64,000 nucleotides of DNA, taken from positions 1,571,677 to 1,635,676 of the forward strand of contig JAQFVV010012405.1 of the NCBI GenBank assembly GCA_028023455.1, written 5' to 3'. Numbering within the stretch: position 1 is the stretch's first letter; the number at the start of each line of letters is the position of its first letter. The notes below the pieces were generated by a model. It saw nothing but the letters and a program-made list of their open reading frames with translations, ran no database searches and had not been told where the DNA came from. Of this stretch, positions 37,316-48,724 are shown piece after piece. This DNA is from Epiperipatus broadwayi. Taxonomy: Eukaryota; Onychophora; Udeonychophora; Euonychophora; Peripatidae. The translations under genes and the position numbers were made by a program.

Positions 37316-38292
37316 GTTATACACAAGCATAAGAGGTGGTGGTCATGTGATGTTTATTTGCTTAAAACAATTAAAAGTTAGGGGAAAAAACCCGAAAATA
37401 CTGGAATCAGAATTGTTATGTGAATAATTAAAAAAGTACAAGTACATAAGCCTATTGTTATAGTCAGTAAAGAGAAATGATGAAAAGCACACAATATATA
37501 AAACTTTCCAAGTAGATTCATATATTAAGTGCCATCTATCCACATTTTATATCATGCACTGTAATTACTTCATTTACATAAAGTAAATATAGGGAGGATT
37601 TAAACTAGTTAACTGGTTGACAATTACAAATAGAGTTATAATTATGTGTGGCAAGTTCTCTGCTCATAGGCAGATTGAGATACTGATCGATTGTAATTTA
37701 TTTTTGTTCAGCATTTCCTTAATAATTTTTCTAATCCCATAGTTGACAAAAAATGACTGCTTTATATTGAAAATATACTTAAATCATCAGTTTATAGAAA
37801 ACAAACAGGATTTTGACATTTATCACATGAAATAACTTTTTAAATGGGAAGTTATTATACTGAATTTCTAACCTTTGATACCAGAGATCTATGGATAATA
37901 GTAGGTTATACCGGATTTGATAATAAACATCAGTTATAGTTAATTTATTATCCTTACATCCTTAAGAATTCATCTCATTATATTTGCATGATGTATTTAG
38001 GGTGGTATCAAGTTTTTGATATATATTCAAGGTCGCTTCATATTTATTTTGGTTTTAGTCTAATAATTTTATAAGAATGTTGAAGATAAGATATGCAACC
38101 ATATTTATACTTCCTATGTACTAATAAGTTTGACTTTTAAATATTTCAAATCACTTATTTCCTACTTACTAAATAAGATTAAATGTTCAAAACTAAATAT
38201 ATAAATTAAAATAAAGAATATACTAATAGCTCTAACAAGTTTTATTGATAAATGTCACAAGAGAAAGCATTTAAAATTTCAATCTAGAAATT

Positions 38293-38343
38293 ATCCCTAG
38301 ACCGGTTTCTAGCTATTAGCTTTCCTCAGTGAAGTGCTAGGAT
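38293..38343 (-). ncRNA. Hammerhead-like core (L2)
   Basis: Minus strand: CTGAGGA, stem II AGCT-AAT-AGCT flanked by A on each side, GAAA, palindromic stem III ACCGGT, then C17 and TAGGGAT. Proximal stem I carries mismatches; distal ATCC/GGAT pairing remains. Confidence 0.45.
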
Positions 38344-38689
38344 ATTTCAGACACCAGATCCAAAAATACCAACTCAAAGCCAGCACTTATCTGATAGTTA
38401 ACTTTTAAGTAGAAAATCTGAATTTTTCAGACACTTATATGTATTCAAATCCAACTATCTAACTTAAATAGCTATATGGGGCTGATAAAACTTCAGCCAT
38501 ATCATATACTAATAGCCTTAGCAATGTAACATTATTTAAGATTTAAAAGCAAAAGTATAATAGTAAATAAAATAAAGTCATATATCACATGACTTAATTT
38601 GATAAGCTTATAATTATAAACTAAAATAAAGAGCGTGCTAATATATCTAACAAGCTTTATTGATAAATGCTGTAAGTGAAAGTATTTAA

Positions 38690-38745
38690 AATCTCTATCT
38701 AGAAATTATCCCCAGCCCCAGATCGGTTTCTAGCTATAGGCTTTC
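38690..38745 (-). ncRNA. Truncated hammerhead-like core (L3)
   Basis: The minus strand keeps the hairpin, GAAA, ACCGATC and TGGGG, but the CTGANGA half is lost at the rearrangement junction. Confidence 0.35.
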
Positions 38746-38813
38746 CTACTTAAAAGTTAACTGTCAGATAAGTGCTGGCTTTAAGTTGGTATTTTTGAAT
38801 CTAGTGTCTGAAA

Positions 38814-38866
38814 TATCCTAGCACCTCACTGAGAAAAGTCAATAGCTAGAAACGGGCCTGGGGATA
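38814..38866 (+). ncRNA. Hammerhead-like core (L4), G8 mutated
   Basis: ATCCTAGCACCTCA, CTGAGAA (G8 to A), hairpin, GAAA, CGGGCC and TGGGGATAA. Proximal stem I CCTCA/TGGGG is intact. The G8 change predicts inactivity. Confidence 0.4.
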
Positions 38867-39474
38867 ATTTCTAAATAGGCATTTTAAATGCTTTCTCTTG
38901 TGACATTTATCAATAAAGCTTGTTAGAGCTATTAGCTTGTTCTTTATTTTAGTTTATAATTACAAGCTTATCAAATTAAGTCACATGATATATGACTTGA
39001 TTTTATTTACTAAATATATAAATGTATATGTGTATATATTTATAGTTCATTATATCTAATATAATTTAAATTTCAATCTTAATTATGTTTGTTTGAAACA
39101 TGTGTCTTTACATATCTATAACAAGCTAGATAAAATGGAACCACCTTTTTCTAGTTATTGATAAACAATTATAAATAAGCAGCATGTATTTATACTGAAT
39201 AGTTATCATCAATATTATGATGGATAATTCTTTATATATAAATACAAGGAAGTTATGTGATGTTATTCATGATAAGTATATAAAGATTACGTGTGAATAC
39301 AAAAATTATTTAAACCACACACACAAAAAAAATGAAAACTCCTAATAAATATTAGTTTATTCTATTTAAATTCACTTCTAAAAATATTTTTTAAAACTTT
39401 ATTTTTATTAAATAAAAATAACGAGAGCAAAGGAAGATTTTACATTGAAAAAATTAGCTAGTCTATTTTAAATA

Positions 39475-39700
39475 CAATTTATTCAAACCACTTCAAACAC
39501 TTCTTAGCAAAACTCTTTATTTGTACATATATACACTCACCTTACGTTTCGACTGTCCTGCACTCTTCTTCAGAGCCAGTTCACTTTAAAGTGAACTGGC
39601 TCTGAAGAAGACTGCAGGACAGTCGAAATGTGTGGTGAATGTATATATGTACAAATGAAGAGTTTTGCTAAAAAGTATTCAAAATGGTTTGGATAAATTG
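39475..39700. repeat. Foldback F, with the F-type ribozyme core in both arms
   Basis: A near-perfect palindrome is centred between 39587 and 39588 (TCACTTT|AAAGTGA), with 113-bp arms. Each arm holds the F-type core (left on minus 39547-39573, right on plus 39602-39628). A SINE-1 poly-A abuts its right end. It lies about 140 bp from MGST1 exon 2. Confidence 0.8.
39598..39632 (+). ncRNA. F-type hammerhead-like core
   Basis: CTGAAGA (39602-39608), one unpaired A, perfect 5-bp stem II GACTG-CAGGA-CAGTC (39610-39624), then GAAA (39625-39628). The mirrored copy in the left arm has GAAACGTA after the core. Stem I is short and unconvincing here (AG/CT only), so this assignment is less sure than for K and J. 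Confidence 0.45.
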
Positions 39701-39707
39701 TATTTTT

Positions 39708-39795
39708 TTTTTTTCATGTCATATCATCGGCCGGGAGGCGAACCCGCAACAACTGTCTGTAACCAACTGCTTGCTTACAAGGTGGCTGCACTACA
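39708..39795 (-). mobile_element. SINE-1, copy 3 (5' truncated)
   Basis: Minus orientation: box B GGGTTCGCCTCCCGGCCGAT, the end 'GACATG', and a poly-A of 13 directly abutting foldback F. The box A end is missing. It is inserted less than 60 bp from the splice donor of MGST1 exon 2. Confidence 0.75.
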
Positions 39796-39842
39796 ACAAA
39801 ATAAAGAAAAGTGTGATTTTGGTAATATTTAGTCTACTTTAC

Positions 39843-39943
39843 CTCTTTACTCTATCAATTTCCGGATGTGTAAATAAAATTTGTGGTTCTTTATTATCTA
39901 AAATAAGTTTACCAATGACCAAATCCTCATGGTTAATAAAGAC
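39843..39943 (-). CDS. MGST1: Microsomal glutathione S-transferase 1, exon 2
   Basis: This 101-nt exon encodes residues 46-78 plus two bases of codon 79. The acceptor is TTTTTTCAG (39952-39944) and the donor is AG|GTAAAG (39843|39842). The translation starts 'VFINHEDLVIGKLILDNK' and ends 'HPEIDRVK', aligning with the cytosolic loop of MGST1 between helix 1 and the MAPEG motif. In mammalian MGST1 this loop carries Cys49 after 'PED', the site where thiol modification activates the enzyme. Here the equivalent position is Leu53, so that switch is absent. The exon joins in phase 0 to exon 1 and phase 2 to exon 3. Confidence 0.93.
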
Positions 39944-40149
39944 CTGAAAAAATTATAAATACAAAATATGAGAACTATATTTACAACATAAAGGTTCTGC
40001 ATTTGTGTAAGTGAATAAATATACTTATTTGTTTATTTATTTAACTTTTTTTGATAAAAACATTATTAAAATTACAATTGTCTTAGAATTTTAAAAATAA
40101 AAAAAATCAACCATGGCATGATAATTTTAATGCACTACATCGTGAAGTT

Positions 40150-40290
40150 TAATAAAATAATAAAATGAGAGATTCAAGTGCTAAAAGATTCTGGATTGAA
40201 GTCCAACTTATCATTTCTAATATTTGAACAACTTCCGAAGAAACTAATTTTAGTATTATTGCTCTGAGAAGTTTAGAGCAGTGATAGAAT
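40150..40290 (+). mobile_element. SINE-2, copy 2 (diverged)
   Basis: It aligns with 20300-20410: 'AATAAAATGAGAGATTCAAG', a box-B-like GGATTGAAGTCC, 'CATTTCTAATATTTGAAC' and 'GCTCTGAG'. Box A is not preserved. Confidence 0.4.
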
Positions 40291-40392
40291 GGCAGACTCA
40301 GAGATAGACTTTCCAAAATCGATTATTTAATTGGGTAATTAAAAATAAAAATATTTAGTTTAGCTGAATAGGATTTTTAAATGCTCAATCTG

Positions 40393-40404
40393 CCACTAGA
40401 GGGC
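40393..40404 (+). promoter_or_regulatory. CTCF-like motif CCACTAGAGGGC
   Basis: It matches the core of the bilaterian CTCF consensus CCASYAGRKGGC exactly at 12 positions. A lone 12-mer in a 64-kb window can occur by chance and the flanking bases do not extend the match. Shorter TAGAGGGCG matches occur at 30578 and 50675. Confidence 0.25.
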
Positions 40405-40734
40405 TTGAATGTAGCACTATACCCTGAGCAATTACCAATGTGATTGTTAATTTATTTCAGTTCCTTTTTCTTTTAGAAAAATATAATTTTAAAAACATGA
40501 TTAGGTCCCAAAATTACAAAGAAATCAATAAATTTTGGATAGTTCAAATTCTTTGATATATTTGAAAATATTGCATTATTAAAAAAAAAAAATCAATGTC
40601 ATGCTTTAGAAATACAAAGTAAATACATTTTGCTAATGTCAATTTACAAAAAAAATTTGTTTCATGAATCAGTCGAAATCATAGATAAAAAGCAAAAATT
40701 AATAAATTTTATTTTATACATTGAATTGTGAAGT

Positions 40735-41300
40735 GTTTGTTTAAGATGTATATAAAATTATATATATATAATCAAAAAAATCAAGGCATATATCATGTGA
40801 CTTTTTAAGCTTCTATTACAGATATGTAATATATGGAGCATGTTGACAGCTTTATCAAGCTTTTATTAATAAGTGCCGCAAAAAAAAGCATTTAAAAATC
40901 TCTATCTAGAATTATCCATATCCTCAGACCAGTTAGTTTCAAGCTTATGGCTCATGTCAGTGAGGCGCTAGGACATTCAGACACTACATCTAAAATACCA
41001 ATTTAAAGCCAGCTCTTATCTAATACCTAACTATTAAGTAGAAAATCTGAAATTTTCAGACATTTATATGTCTTCAAATCCAGCTATCTAACTTAAATAG
41101 CTATATGGGTTTGAAAACACTTGTCTCACCAAATATTAATATCCTCAGCAATATAACATCACCAAACCCTTAAGAGCAAAATTATAATCATCAAAAAATC
41201 AAGTCATATATCACATGACTTGTTTTAAGCTTGTATTACAAATATGTAATATAAAGAGCATGCACTTATCAATAAAAGCTTGTTAGAGCTATTAGCACTT
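40735..41300. repeat. L-family foldback (MGST1 intron 1)
   Basis: Two 'CAAG..CATATATCACATGACT' blocks (about 40781 and 41195) and inverted ends 'TATCAAGCTTTTATTAATAA' / 'TTATCAATAAAAGCTTGTTA' bracket the L-family body ('TATTAAGTAGAAAATCTGAA', 'CTATCTAACTTAAATAGCTA'). Confidence 0.6.
40914..40973 (-). ncRNA. Hammerhead-like core (L5), with a 2-nt insertion
   Basis: Minus strand: CCTCA, CTGACATGA (two extra bases against CTGATGA), a short hairpin, GAAA, then 'CTAACTGGTC' and TGAGG. Proximal stem I CCTCA/TGAGG is perfect and differs from the K-family TGGGG by a compatible change. The insertion predicts loss of activity. Confidence 0.4.
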
Positions 41301-42520
41301 TCCCTATATTACATATATATATATGAATCAATGCATAATATGATAAGGATTGGAAATTATAATAAATTGAAAGTAAATTTTCAATATATGAATAAAAAAT
41401 CAATTAGTAGAAATAGTTTAATTAGATTATGTGAGAAAAAAAACAATGTTTGGGGAGGGGGGAATTTACAATATGCGAAGTTAATAAAAAGACAATTATG
41501 TATTACAGAAATATCATTATGATGGGAAAAAGAAATAGAGGTTATTTAGAGAAAAAGAAATAAGAGTTATGGAAAACATGAATTTTAAAAAAATAATTTG
41601 AATTATATAATAATAAAAATTACATAAAATAATGTAAGAAGAAAATATATGAGACCAAAAATGAAAAATACCACAAAGTTGAGAATATGAAAAAGAATGA
41701 TTAATGCATATTTGGTCATATGTTAATTACATTGAATATAACAATAGATGAGAAAATTACATAAAATTCATCCTATGAAGATTCCAAATATGAAGTTCAT
41801 TTGGCACCAAACACATCATGCTTTGGGCAATCAAATGTAATGGGATGAAGTTAGTAAAATATACAAACTAGAATGGATATCTGAAGGGAGCTTGAAAGTC
41901 TGTGTTCAAATCCCCTATAATAACTGCTAAAATTGGTATGTCAGATTTTCAAATATTACAACCTAAAAATAATGATGATCATCAAATCAAATATCATTTT
42001 ACTTGTAAGTAAACTGTGATAATTAACATTTTTCAATACATAAACTATCTCCAAACTAACCCTCTCTTGATCAGCTAAGGAGTCATCTGTTTAAGATAGC
42101 TTTATACATAAAGTAAGATTTATATTCGTTGGATACCATTTCTTTGGTGGTAGTCCATCTTTACAAAAATATGTTCGAATCTTTCTATAAATACAAAAAA
42201 TATTACAATTCTGTTATTGCTTGTTATTAGATAAGTGACAGATTGAGCATTTAAAATACTGATCACATAAATATAATATTAGAATTAATTATAGCACTAA
42301 ATGAAACTCAAACATAGTAGATAAATGCAAACATTTAATAAGACATAGGAAAAAAATAGTCAATATTATTAAAAATAATTTTATTAATAACAAAAATGTC
42401 ATATCACAGTACTAAATGCATTTTAAATTAAATATACAGTTTGAAAAGATATATCTACAAAAGACTCTGATCAATGAAAGCTGGGTTTAAAAACACCCAC
42501 TGATATTTATTTTACCATGA
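41301..42520. other. No gene recognised; MGST1 intron 1
   Basis: Purine/AT-rich sequence with short Lys/Asn-rich ORFs (for example 41280-41522) that lack any recognisable domain. Confidence 0.4.
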
Positions 42521-42525
42521 TATTA

Positions 42526-42814
42526 AATTGTCCATTCACGTTACTACTGTTACATAATGCTTTATTTAACACCCTTTTTTACAGTTTACAGTTTCGATTG
42601 CCCCAAAAATCTTCTTCAGAACTTTATATCTCCTAGCCTCAACTCCAACTTTATATCTCCTAGCCTCAACTCTAAATTCAAATTTGAATTTGGAGCTGAG
42701 GCTAGGAGATATAAAGTTCTGAAGAAGATTTCTGGAGCAATTGAAACTGTAAACTGTAAAAAAGGGTGGTAAATAAAGCATTGTATAACAATAGTAAAAT
42801 GAATGGACAATTCA
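42526..42814. repeat. Foldback G, with F-type core in both arms
   Basis: The arms start AATTGTCCATTCA / TGAATGGACAATT and meet at AATTCAAATTTGAATT (about 42676-42691). The left arm carries a 28-bp tandem duplication (ACTTTATATCTCCTAGCCTC twice) absent from the right arm. Each arm contains a ribozyme-like core. The opposed ORFs over it are artefacts of the palindrome. Confidence 0.8.
42588..42625 (-). ncRNA. F-type hammerhead-like core in foldback G
   Basis: Minus strand: AGTT, CTGAAGA, an extra A, stem II GATT/AATC (perfect), GAAA, CTGTA, AACT. Stem I AGTT/AACT pairs 4 bp across the predicted site after GTA. The right-arm copy (42719-42746, plus) has a weakened stem II. Confidence 0.45.
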
Positions 42815-43640
42815 GTATTATATGGTATACATTTGGCAATGCAATAAGAAAGAGTAGTTGATATTTATTTTAAAGGAGTTACTCTTAAAGTATCACCATA
42901 AATATGTTCAAATTTCTCCTTCATAGCCTTAACACTGCAACTACTATAGTAAAATAACATATTATATGTTTGAATATAAATAAAGATACTTATATAAATA
43001 CAATTATCCATTCTACTTTGAACACTTTTTAGCAAAAACCTTTTATTGTACATATATGCATACCCAATTTTATGTTTCGACTGTTCTGCAATCTTCTTCA
43101 GAGCTATGATATAATGAACAAAACAAAATACTTATCTTGCTAACTATAATAATAAATCATAAATTTAGGCCTTTCAAACATAATCACTGTTCAATATTAG
43201 AATCATCTGGTACTCTAATGATTACTGCTATACAATTCTCCTTTATATCTGGTTTCAACTGCAATTCAGGTCAGTAGCTTGGTTCAGTCTCGAAACTCGG
43301 TAACACTTGTTACAACTCTTCAACAATTATTCTCTAACTAAATAAAAATTCCTTTTCTCCCGCTTTTATAGATGAACCACTCTGACTAAAAAATATATTT
43401 TCAGTAACCCATTTGCTAGCTTTAGCTGAGTTTTGATAGATAACAATCTTATTATTGATAAACATTTTAATGCTGTTTATCAAATGAGTTAATTATATCA
43501 TTCCATTAAAACAACATGTTGATTTGTTTACAGAAGTATGTTTTTTTTTCTTGTTTAACAATAGTTTTAATAAAAATATATATCTTAAACATTTCTATTT
43601 TTAACTTATTAAAAATTAATTCATGGCATCTTTTGGTGTT
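42815..43640. other. MGST1 intron 1; contains a solo F-type arm
   Basis: Apart from the solo arm of the F family at about 43010-43110, no gene is seen. The ORF at 43053-42865 (minus) has no known domain. Confidence 0.4.
43070..43105 (-). ncRNA. F-type hammerhead-like core, solo arm
   Basis: Minus strand: CTGAAGA, A, stem II GATTG-CAGAA-CAGTC (5 bp with one G-U), GAAA, CATA. The flanks 'AGCAAAAACC..TTATTGTACA' match the arms of foldback F, but there is no partner arm. Confidence 0.45.
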
Positions 43641-43649
43641 TTTAATATG

Positions 43650-44765
43650 TTAAGTTATATATTAATAATTTTTATGAGTCATTCATTAGATGTGAGATTA
43701 CCCACTTAATGAATTATATTTCTGTAATATAATTTTTACTACACCACTCTCATGCAAGGTAGGGATTGGTTTCTATCCACTTTTAACATCTTGTAGAGGG
43801 GTGTAATCATAAACATATGACCAAAGACATATGAAAAAGGTGTATGATCAACAAGATGCACATTTTGTGTTGAACTAGCATTCCCCAGTTGGCCCAGGTT
43901 ATAATCTCTCACACATATTGTTCAGTATATATAGTTAGCAAATCATTATAGTTTAATTGATGTGTCAAATTTTTCACTCTCACAACTTTGACACAAACAA
44001 CTTAATGAAAGCATATTAATAAATTTTATTAGTCAATCATTAGATTAGAAATTATCCACTTAACGAATATTTCTGTAGTGTAATTTTCACTACACCACTT
44101 TCATGCCAAGTATGGTCTAGTTTCTATCCACTTTTAGCAGCTTGTGGAGGGGTGTAATCATAAATATATGACCAAAGACATTTGAAAAAGATGTATAATT
44201 CCCAACATGCACCTTTCATGCTAAATCACCACTCAGCAGTTGGCTCAAATCATAATCTCTTACAAATATCTTTATCATTGTTCAATATACTGCCCTCACA
44301 ACTTTAACAAATGACTTGATGGAAGTGTATTAATAAATTTTATTAATCATTCATTAGAATAGAGATTATCTACTTAATGAATAATGTTTCTGTAGTATAA
44401 TTTTCATTACACCACTCTCATGAAAAATAGGGACTGGTTTTTCACATGTTTGATCATATGTTTATGATTATTAAAAGCAGACAGAAATCAGTCCCTATTT
44501 TGCACAAGAATGATGTAATGAAAATTACACTACTGAAATATTATTCATTAATGGATAATCTCTAGTTTAATGAATGATTAATAAAAATTATTAAAATATT
44601 TCCATCAAGTTGTTTGTGTCAAAGTTGTGAGGGCAATAAGTTTGATACTTAAAAATTAAACTATAATATGTGTGTTAAAAGTGGATAGAAACCAGTTCCT
44701 ACCTTGCACGAATGGGGTGTAGTGAAAATTTACACTAGAGAAATATTATTTGTTGATCTATATGT
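43650..44765. repeat. Direct and inverted repeat array (unit about 310-355 bp)
   Basis: Three direct units begin near 43660, 44016 and 44326, with 'TTATTAGTCATTCATTAGA'-like starts and 'ACTACACCACTCTCATG'. Part of a fourth unit is inverted (44470-44640), and another inverted piece is at 44685-44760. Units share 'GGTTTCTATCCACTTTTA' and 'GAGGGGTGTAATCATAAA'. The units differ by 10-20%, so the array is old. It precedes the gypsy remnant and could be a satellite or the wreck of its 5' end. Confidence 0.6.
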
Positions 44766-44789
44766 TTGTAAATATGTAATTACACAAGC

Positions 44790-47700
44790 CAAACTTTATT
44801 TTACCTAAAGATTCTAAAAAAATCTAAAAAAAAAACTAAAAAAAATTCAAAAGTGGATTTATCAACTAAAAGTATGGGTGGAGCTGATACAAGTTTAACA
44901 AATGTTAACAAAATAATAGAAAGCAAGAATATTTGTAATTTATTAGACATGAACATCTGCAATCAAATTGTCAGAATGGAAATTGATAATGGTGCAGATG
45001 TGGCTTTAATCATTCAAAAGGATTGGATCGCCATTAAGAGAAAATAAAAAAATAATATGTGAACAGAAATCACATTGATATTAAAGAGCTAGTTACAATG
45101 CCAGTAAAAGAAAGTAGCGAAACAAAAATTTATTGCATTATCTCATATCTAAGAATTTAAGTCCTTTAATAGGCTGTAATCTGTTTAAACCATTGGGAAT
45201 AATGATTAAAATTATTAAAAGAGTCCAACTAGAAACTGAATTATGAAATTAATTCGCTCAGTTCTTTAATTCCAGCCCAGCAGAGGCGAAGATGTAACCA
45301 GTAAATATAGAACTAATTTCCAACGCACAACCAATTGTACGTAGATAAAAAAAAGTTGCATTCACTCTCAAGCCTAAAGTTGAAGATGCACTGAATGACC
45401 TAGTCAATAAAAAATAATTTCACCAATGTTATTTTAAAACCTGATGGCAATATATATTATTATGTGATGACTATAGTGTAATGATAAATAAGAACATAAA
45501 TAAAGGAATTTACCCAGTACCAAGCTTTAGAGAGGTATAGCTTCTCTACAAAAAGCTTTATATTTTTCAAAATGTATCTAGTCGGCAATTCCAAATCTTA
45601 GTTACTTCCGAAACAGCCTAGATCCTTATCATAAATAATCACAAGAGTCTGGTTAAGTTTAACAAGTTGCCTTATAGAATAAGCATAGTGCTTAATGTTT
45701 TCCAGGCTAAAATGGAAAATTTATTGAGAGCAATGGATGAGATTTATTGAGAGCAACAGAAGTTATACCATAGTTAGAAGATATTTTAAGTAATAGAAAC
45801 TGAAAATAAGCCAAGAAAATGTGTGAACATTATATGTGCAAAGCTTAATAAATTTGGAGCTAGATACTATTCCTTAAAATGCTCGAGCTGCTAGAAAAAC
45901 ATATGATTACAGATAAGGCAAACACTTCAACCTAGAAAACATTACAGCAGTAAAGAACAATCCAGAGCCAAAAAATGCTACAACCTTGCAAGCTTTTTTG
46001 CATCTATTAAATTTTTTTGAATTCTTTCTAAAAGACAAATCTCATATGGATAATCCACTTTAGGAATTATTTAAAAAGAACTAAAGATGGAAAGAGGGAG
46101 CTCAGCAGAACATTGCCATCAAAAGAGTTAAATAAAGATTTGCCTAGATCTAACTAACTGTTGGTGTTCTATCGTGAAGACCAAGAGGTTGTTATTAAGC
46201 TATTAAACATCACATGATCACCATTTTTTATGCTTGCTTATAACTGTTATTTAAACAGGCAAAACTCACTATACATATTGCCACTCACTGCAGGCTAGAG
46301 TAATCAAATCAGCCAGAAACTAGTCTGGGGATATTGGATGAGTAGGCACTAGGTCGGAATTTTATGCACAAGCCTTCTGGCATCCATTGATTACTCTAGC
46401 TTGCGATGAGTGGCAATGTGTATAGTGAGTTTTGCCTGTTTTAATAAGGTTGTTATTACTATGGAGGCTTCAGAATTTGAAGTTTGGTGTTGCAGTTTCT
46501 CACATAGTATACAGAGATGAATGCCCTATATCCTATGCATCCAGAACACTCTATTGCTGAGAAAAATTTTAACCAACTAGATAAAGAGGGATAGCAATTG
46601 TGTTCACAGTAAAAAAGTTCAAACAATATGTTTATAGATGTGCATTTAAAATCTTTTATAGATCATACACCTCTACTGGGAATACTTGGAAAGAGTAAAA
46701 GGATTCCAGACCATGCTAGTCAATATATGTTATATTGCAATAACAACTTAACTTTCTATAATTTTGAATTATTATACAAATCAGGAAAGCAAAGTATGCA
46801 TGCTTTCTCAAACACCAGATATATGCACTCACAGTCAATGTATTACTGAAGTGAATTATATTGATGTTATGAAATCTGAAGTAGTAAATAGTAAAGTCGT
46901 AGCCAAATGGATGATGCTGGATATTAGTTAGTTACGAAATGGATAAAGCAAAGTTGGCCTAGAATTCTACTAAACTACACAATTCAGCAATACTCATGGC
47001 TGACTGAGTTTTAAAACCAACTCAGGGAAGGAAATGTGTGTTAGTACTACTACATAATGGACATCCTGCAATAGTCCATGTGAAGAAATTATTTCACTCG
47101 TGTTTGGTGGCCAAAACAGAACAACAAAATTGAAAAAGCCGTTAAAATATGCGCAAAATTACCCATGAAAGAGAGAGAACTGCAATCTGAAAATTACTAT
47201 ACCATGGCAAAAGATACATCTGGACCTTAAAAGACCATTACATGGATATATTTTTTTTAGTCATAATTAATTCATATTCAAAATGGATTGAATGACAGAA
47301 TGGTTAAAAACATGAGTACAGAAAATATAATAATAGTATTGAATGAACTCTTCATGATATATGGATATCCAGAAGTAATAGTTACTGATAATGGTGCAGG
47401 TTTAGGTTCATTGCAGTTGAAGGATTTTCTACCTAACAAGGGCAAGGGGATACAGCGAAGAGGGAATATAATGATATTTACAAAGCATTAATCACAGCAA
47501 TGTTCTACCAGCATTTCACAACAAGCTCAGTGAACAGAAAAACTCCTGCAAAACTAATAATGAAATGTCTTTTCAGAACATGTCTCTATATTGATACTAG
47601 ACAATATTAAAAGAAGACAGATAAAATGTAAAAGTGTTAAACTCAATACTAGACAAACTATATAGATATGGAATATGTTAAAAAAGAAGTGGCTATTTGG

Positions 47701-48090
47701 AATTGTAATCAAATTATTATCTAAGCAATTACATATAATTGAAATGGAAGATAGTAGAGAAGTAAAAAGATACATCAATCATTTAAATAATCATGTTTTT
47801 GAATTATTAGAACTAATAAATGAAACAGCAAGTTCATCAGCTGCTGATGTTAGTAATACTATAAAAAATAATGAGGATGTATCTACTGAAACTGAACTAA
47901 ATGAAGAAGACTTCAAGTTCAAATTCACAGCAAGTATCTGTGGAAGTAAATAAGGGACAACCAGATTGCATAAAAAAGGCCAGTCCCCTTCCTCCTTTGA
48001 GAAGAGCAAGAGTGCAACAAAGATCTGAACAGATGAAAGATTATGTTTTGTTATTGAACTTTATCTTATTTTTAGAGTGAGAAGAGGAAA
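44790..48090 (+). pseudogene. Ty3/gypsy LTR retrotransposon, broken pol
   Basis: In order, over many frames: protease around 44990 ('MEIDNGADVALI', Asp-Asn-Gly in place of the usual D-S/T-G); RT around 45440-45720 ('DDYSVMINKNINKGIYPVPS', then 'VKFNKLPYRIS.VLNVFQAK'); connection region around 45985-46070 ('TTLQAFLHLLNFFEFFL'); RNase H end 46628-46830 ('FYNFELLYKSGKQSMHAF'); integrase core around 47290-47420 ('ELFMIYGYPEVIVTDNGAGL', catalytic Asp present). Stops and frameshifts throughout. A K-family element with a 12-bp target duplication interrupts it at 46198-46446. The 5' LTR and gag are not seen. Confidence 0.8.
46186..46458 (+). mobile_element. K-family element inserted in the gypsy copy, with 12-bp target duplication
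   Basis: The perfect direct repeat AGGTTGTTATTA (46186-46197 and 46447-46458) flanks 249 bp of K sequence. The element has inverted arms ('AAACAGGCAAAACTCACTAT' ... 'ATAGTGAGTTTTGCCTGTTT'). An internal deletion removed CTGANGA, leaving 'CCAGAAACTAGTCTGGGGAT'. Gypsy sequence continues on both sides. Confidence 0.85.
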
Positions 48091-48660
48091 TGTTATGTTC
48101 TGACTAAAAAATTTACACTACTAATATATAAAAGTAAATAAAGTTTCACGAACGTGTGTGTATATAAGTTAGAATAGAAGAGATTAAAAATCTTAGAAAA
48201 ATTAGTTATGTATAATAACAAAGATTACGCTAATATGAAAATTATAGCAAGTATGCATTGCAAGCAAAGAAATGTGAGAACTAATTATGCAGATTAGAAA
48301 TGCAGAACAAAACTGCCCAACCATATATGTTTGATTAATGTAGCATACATTGGAAATGTAACATGCAGTCAATGGCGTATTAAGAATGCAGAATTAAAAA
48401 GAATTATCAGTTCTGACTACAAGTGCAGATAAGCACATACAGCATTATAGTTGAAACCATGAAAATTATGTCTATAGATGGCTGCAGAGAAATGTACAAG
48501 TTAGAAGGAGAATGCAAGAGATTCTTTATTTGTATTTGTTAGTTAATTAAAGTTAGAAAACCAGCAAGCTGCTACTTGACATTACTAATATTCTAGTAAC
48601 TTATACATTTCATTTGAAATAAATAAATTCTTTTGTTAAGTTTAAATGTGATTTGTGTAA
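48076..48660 (+). mobile_element. Polypurine tract and 3' LTR of the gypsy copy
   Basis: AGTGAGAAGAGGAAA (48076-48090) is a purine tract of the kind that primes plus-strand synthesis. It is followed at once by TGTTATGTTCTGAC, an LTR-like start. An AATAAA occurs near 48622. The 3' end is approximate, since no second LTR is available for comparison. Confidence 0.5.
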
Positions 48661-48724
48661 TTCTTTTCTTACTTGTTATTAATATGTATACAGCTAGTTT
48701 AGGTCAATCTAGCCCCTGTATACA

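Larger units (their letters stand above)
38140..39010. repeat. L-family composite foldback (MGST1 intron 2)
   Basis: Two partial units in minus orientation (from about 38220 and 38640) are followed by an inverted unit (about 38745-38960). All carry 'GAAAGCATTTAAAAT' or its complement, and 'CAAGCTTATTGATAAATG'-type ends. The outer parts contain 'ATCACATGACTTAATTTGAT' and its inverted counterpart near 38975. It holds three ribozyme-like cores. Confidence 0.65.

Noticed and set aside
39684-39947. Plus-strand 87-codon ORF over 39684-39947
   Set aside because: It is the shadow of the SINE-1 copy and of MGST1 exon 2 on the opposite strand.
42557-42810. Opposed ORFs on both strands with similar translations
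   Set aside because: They are a direct consequence of the foldback G palindrome; both strands read the same arm sequence.
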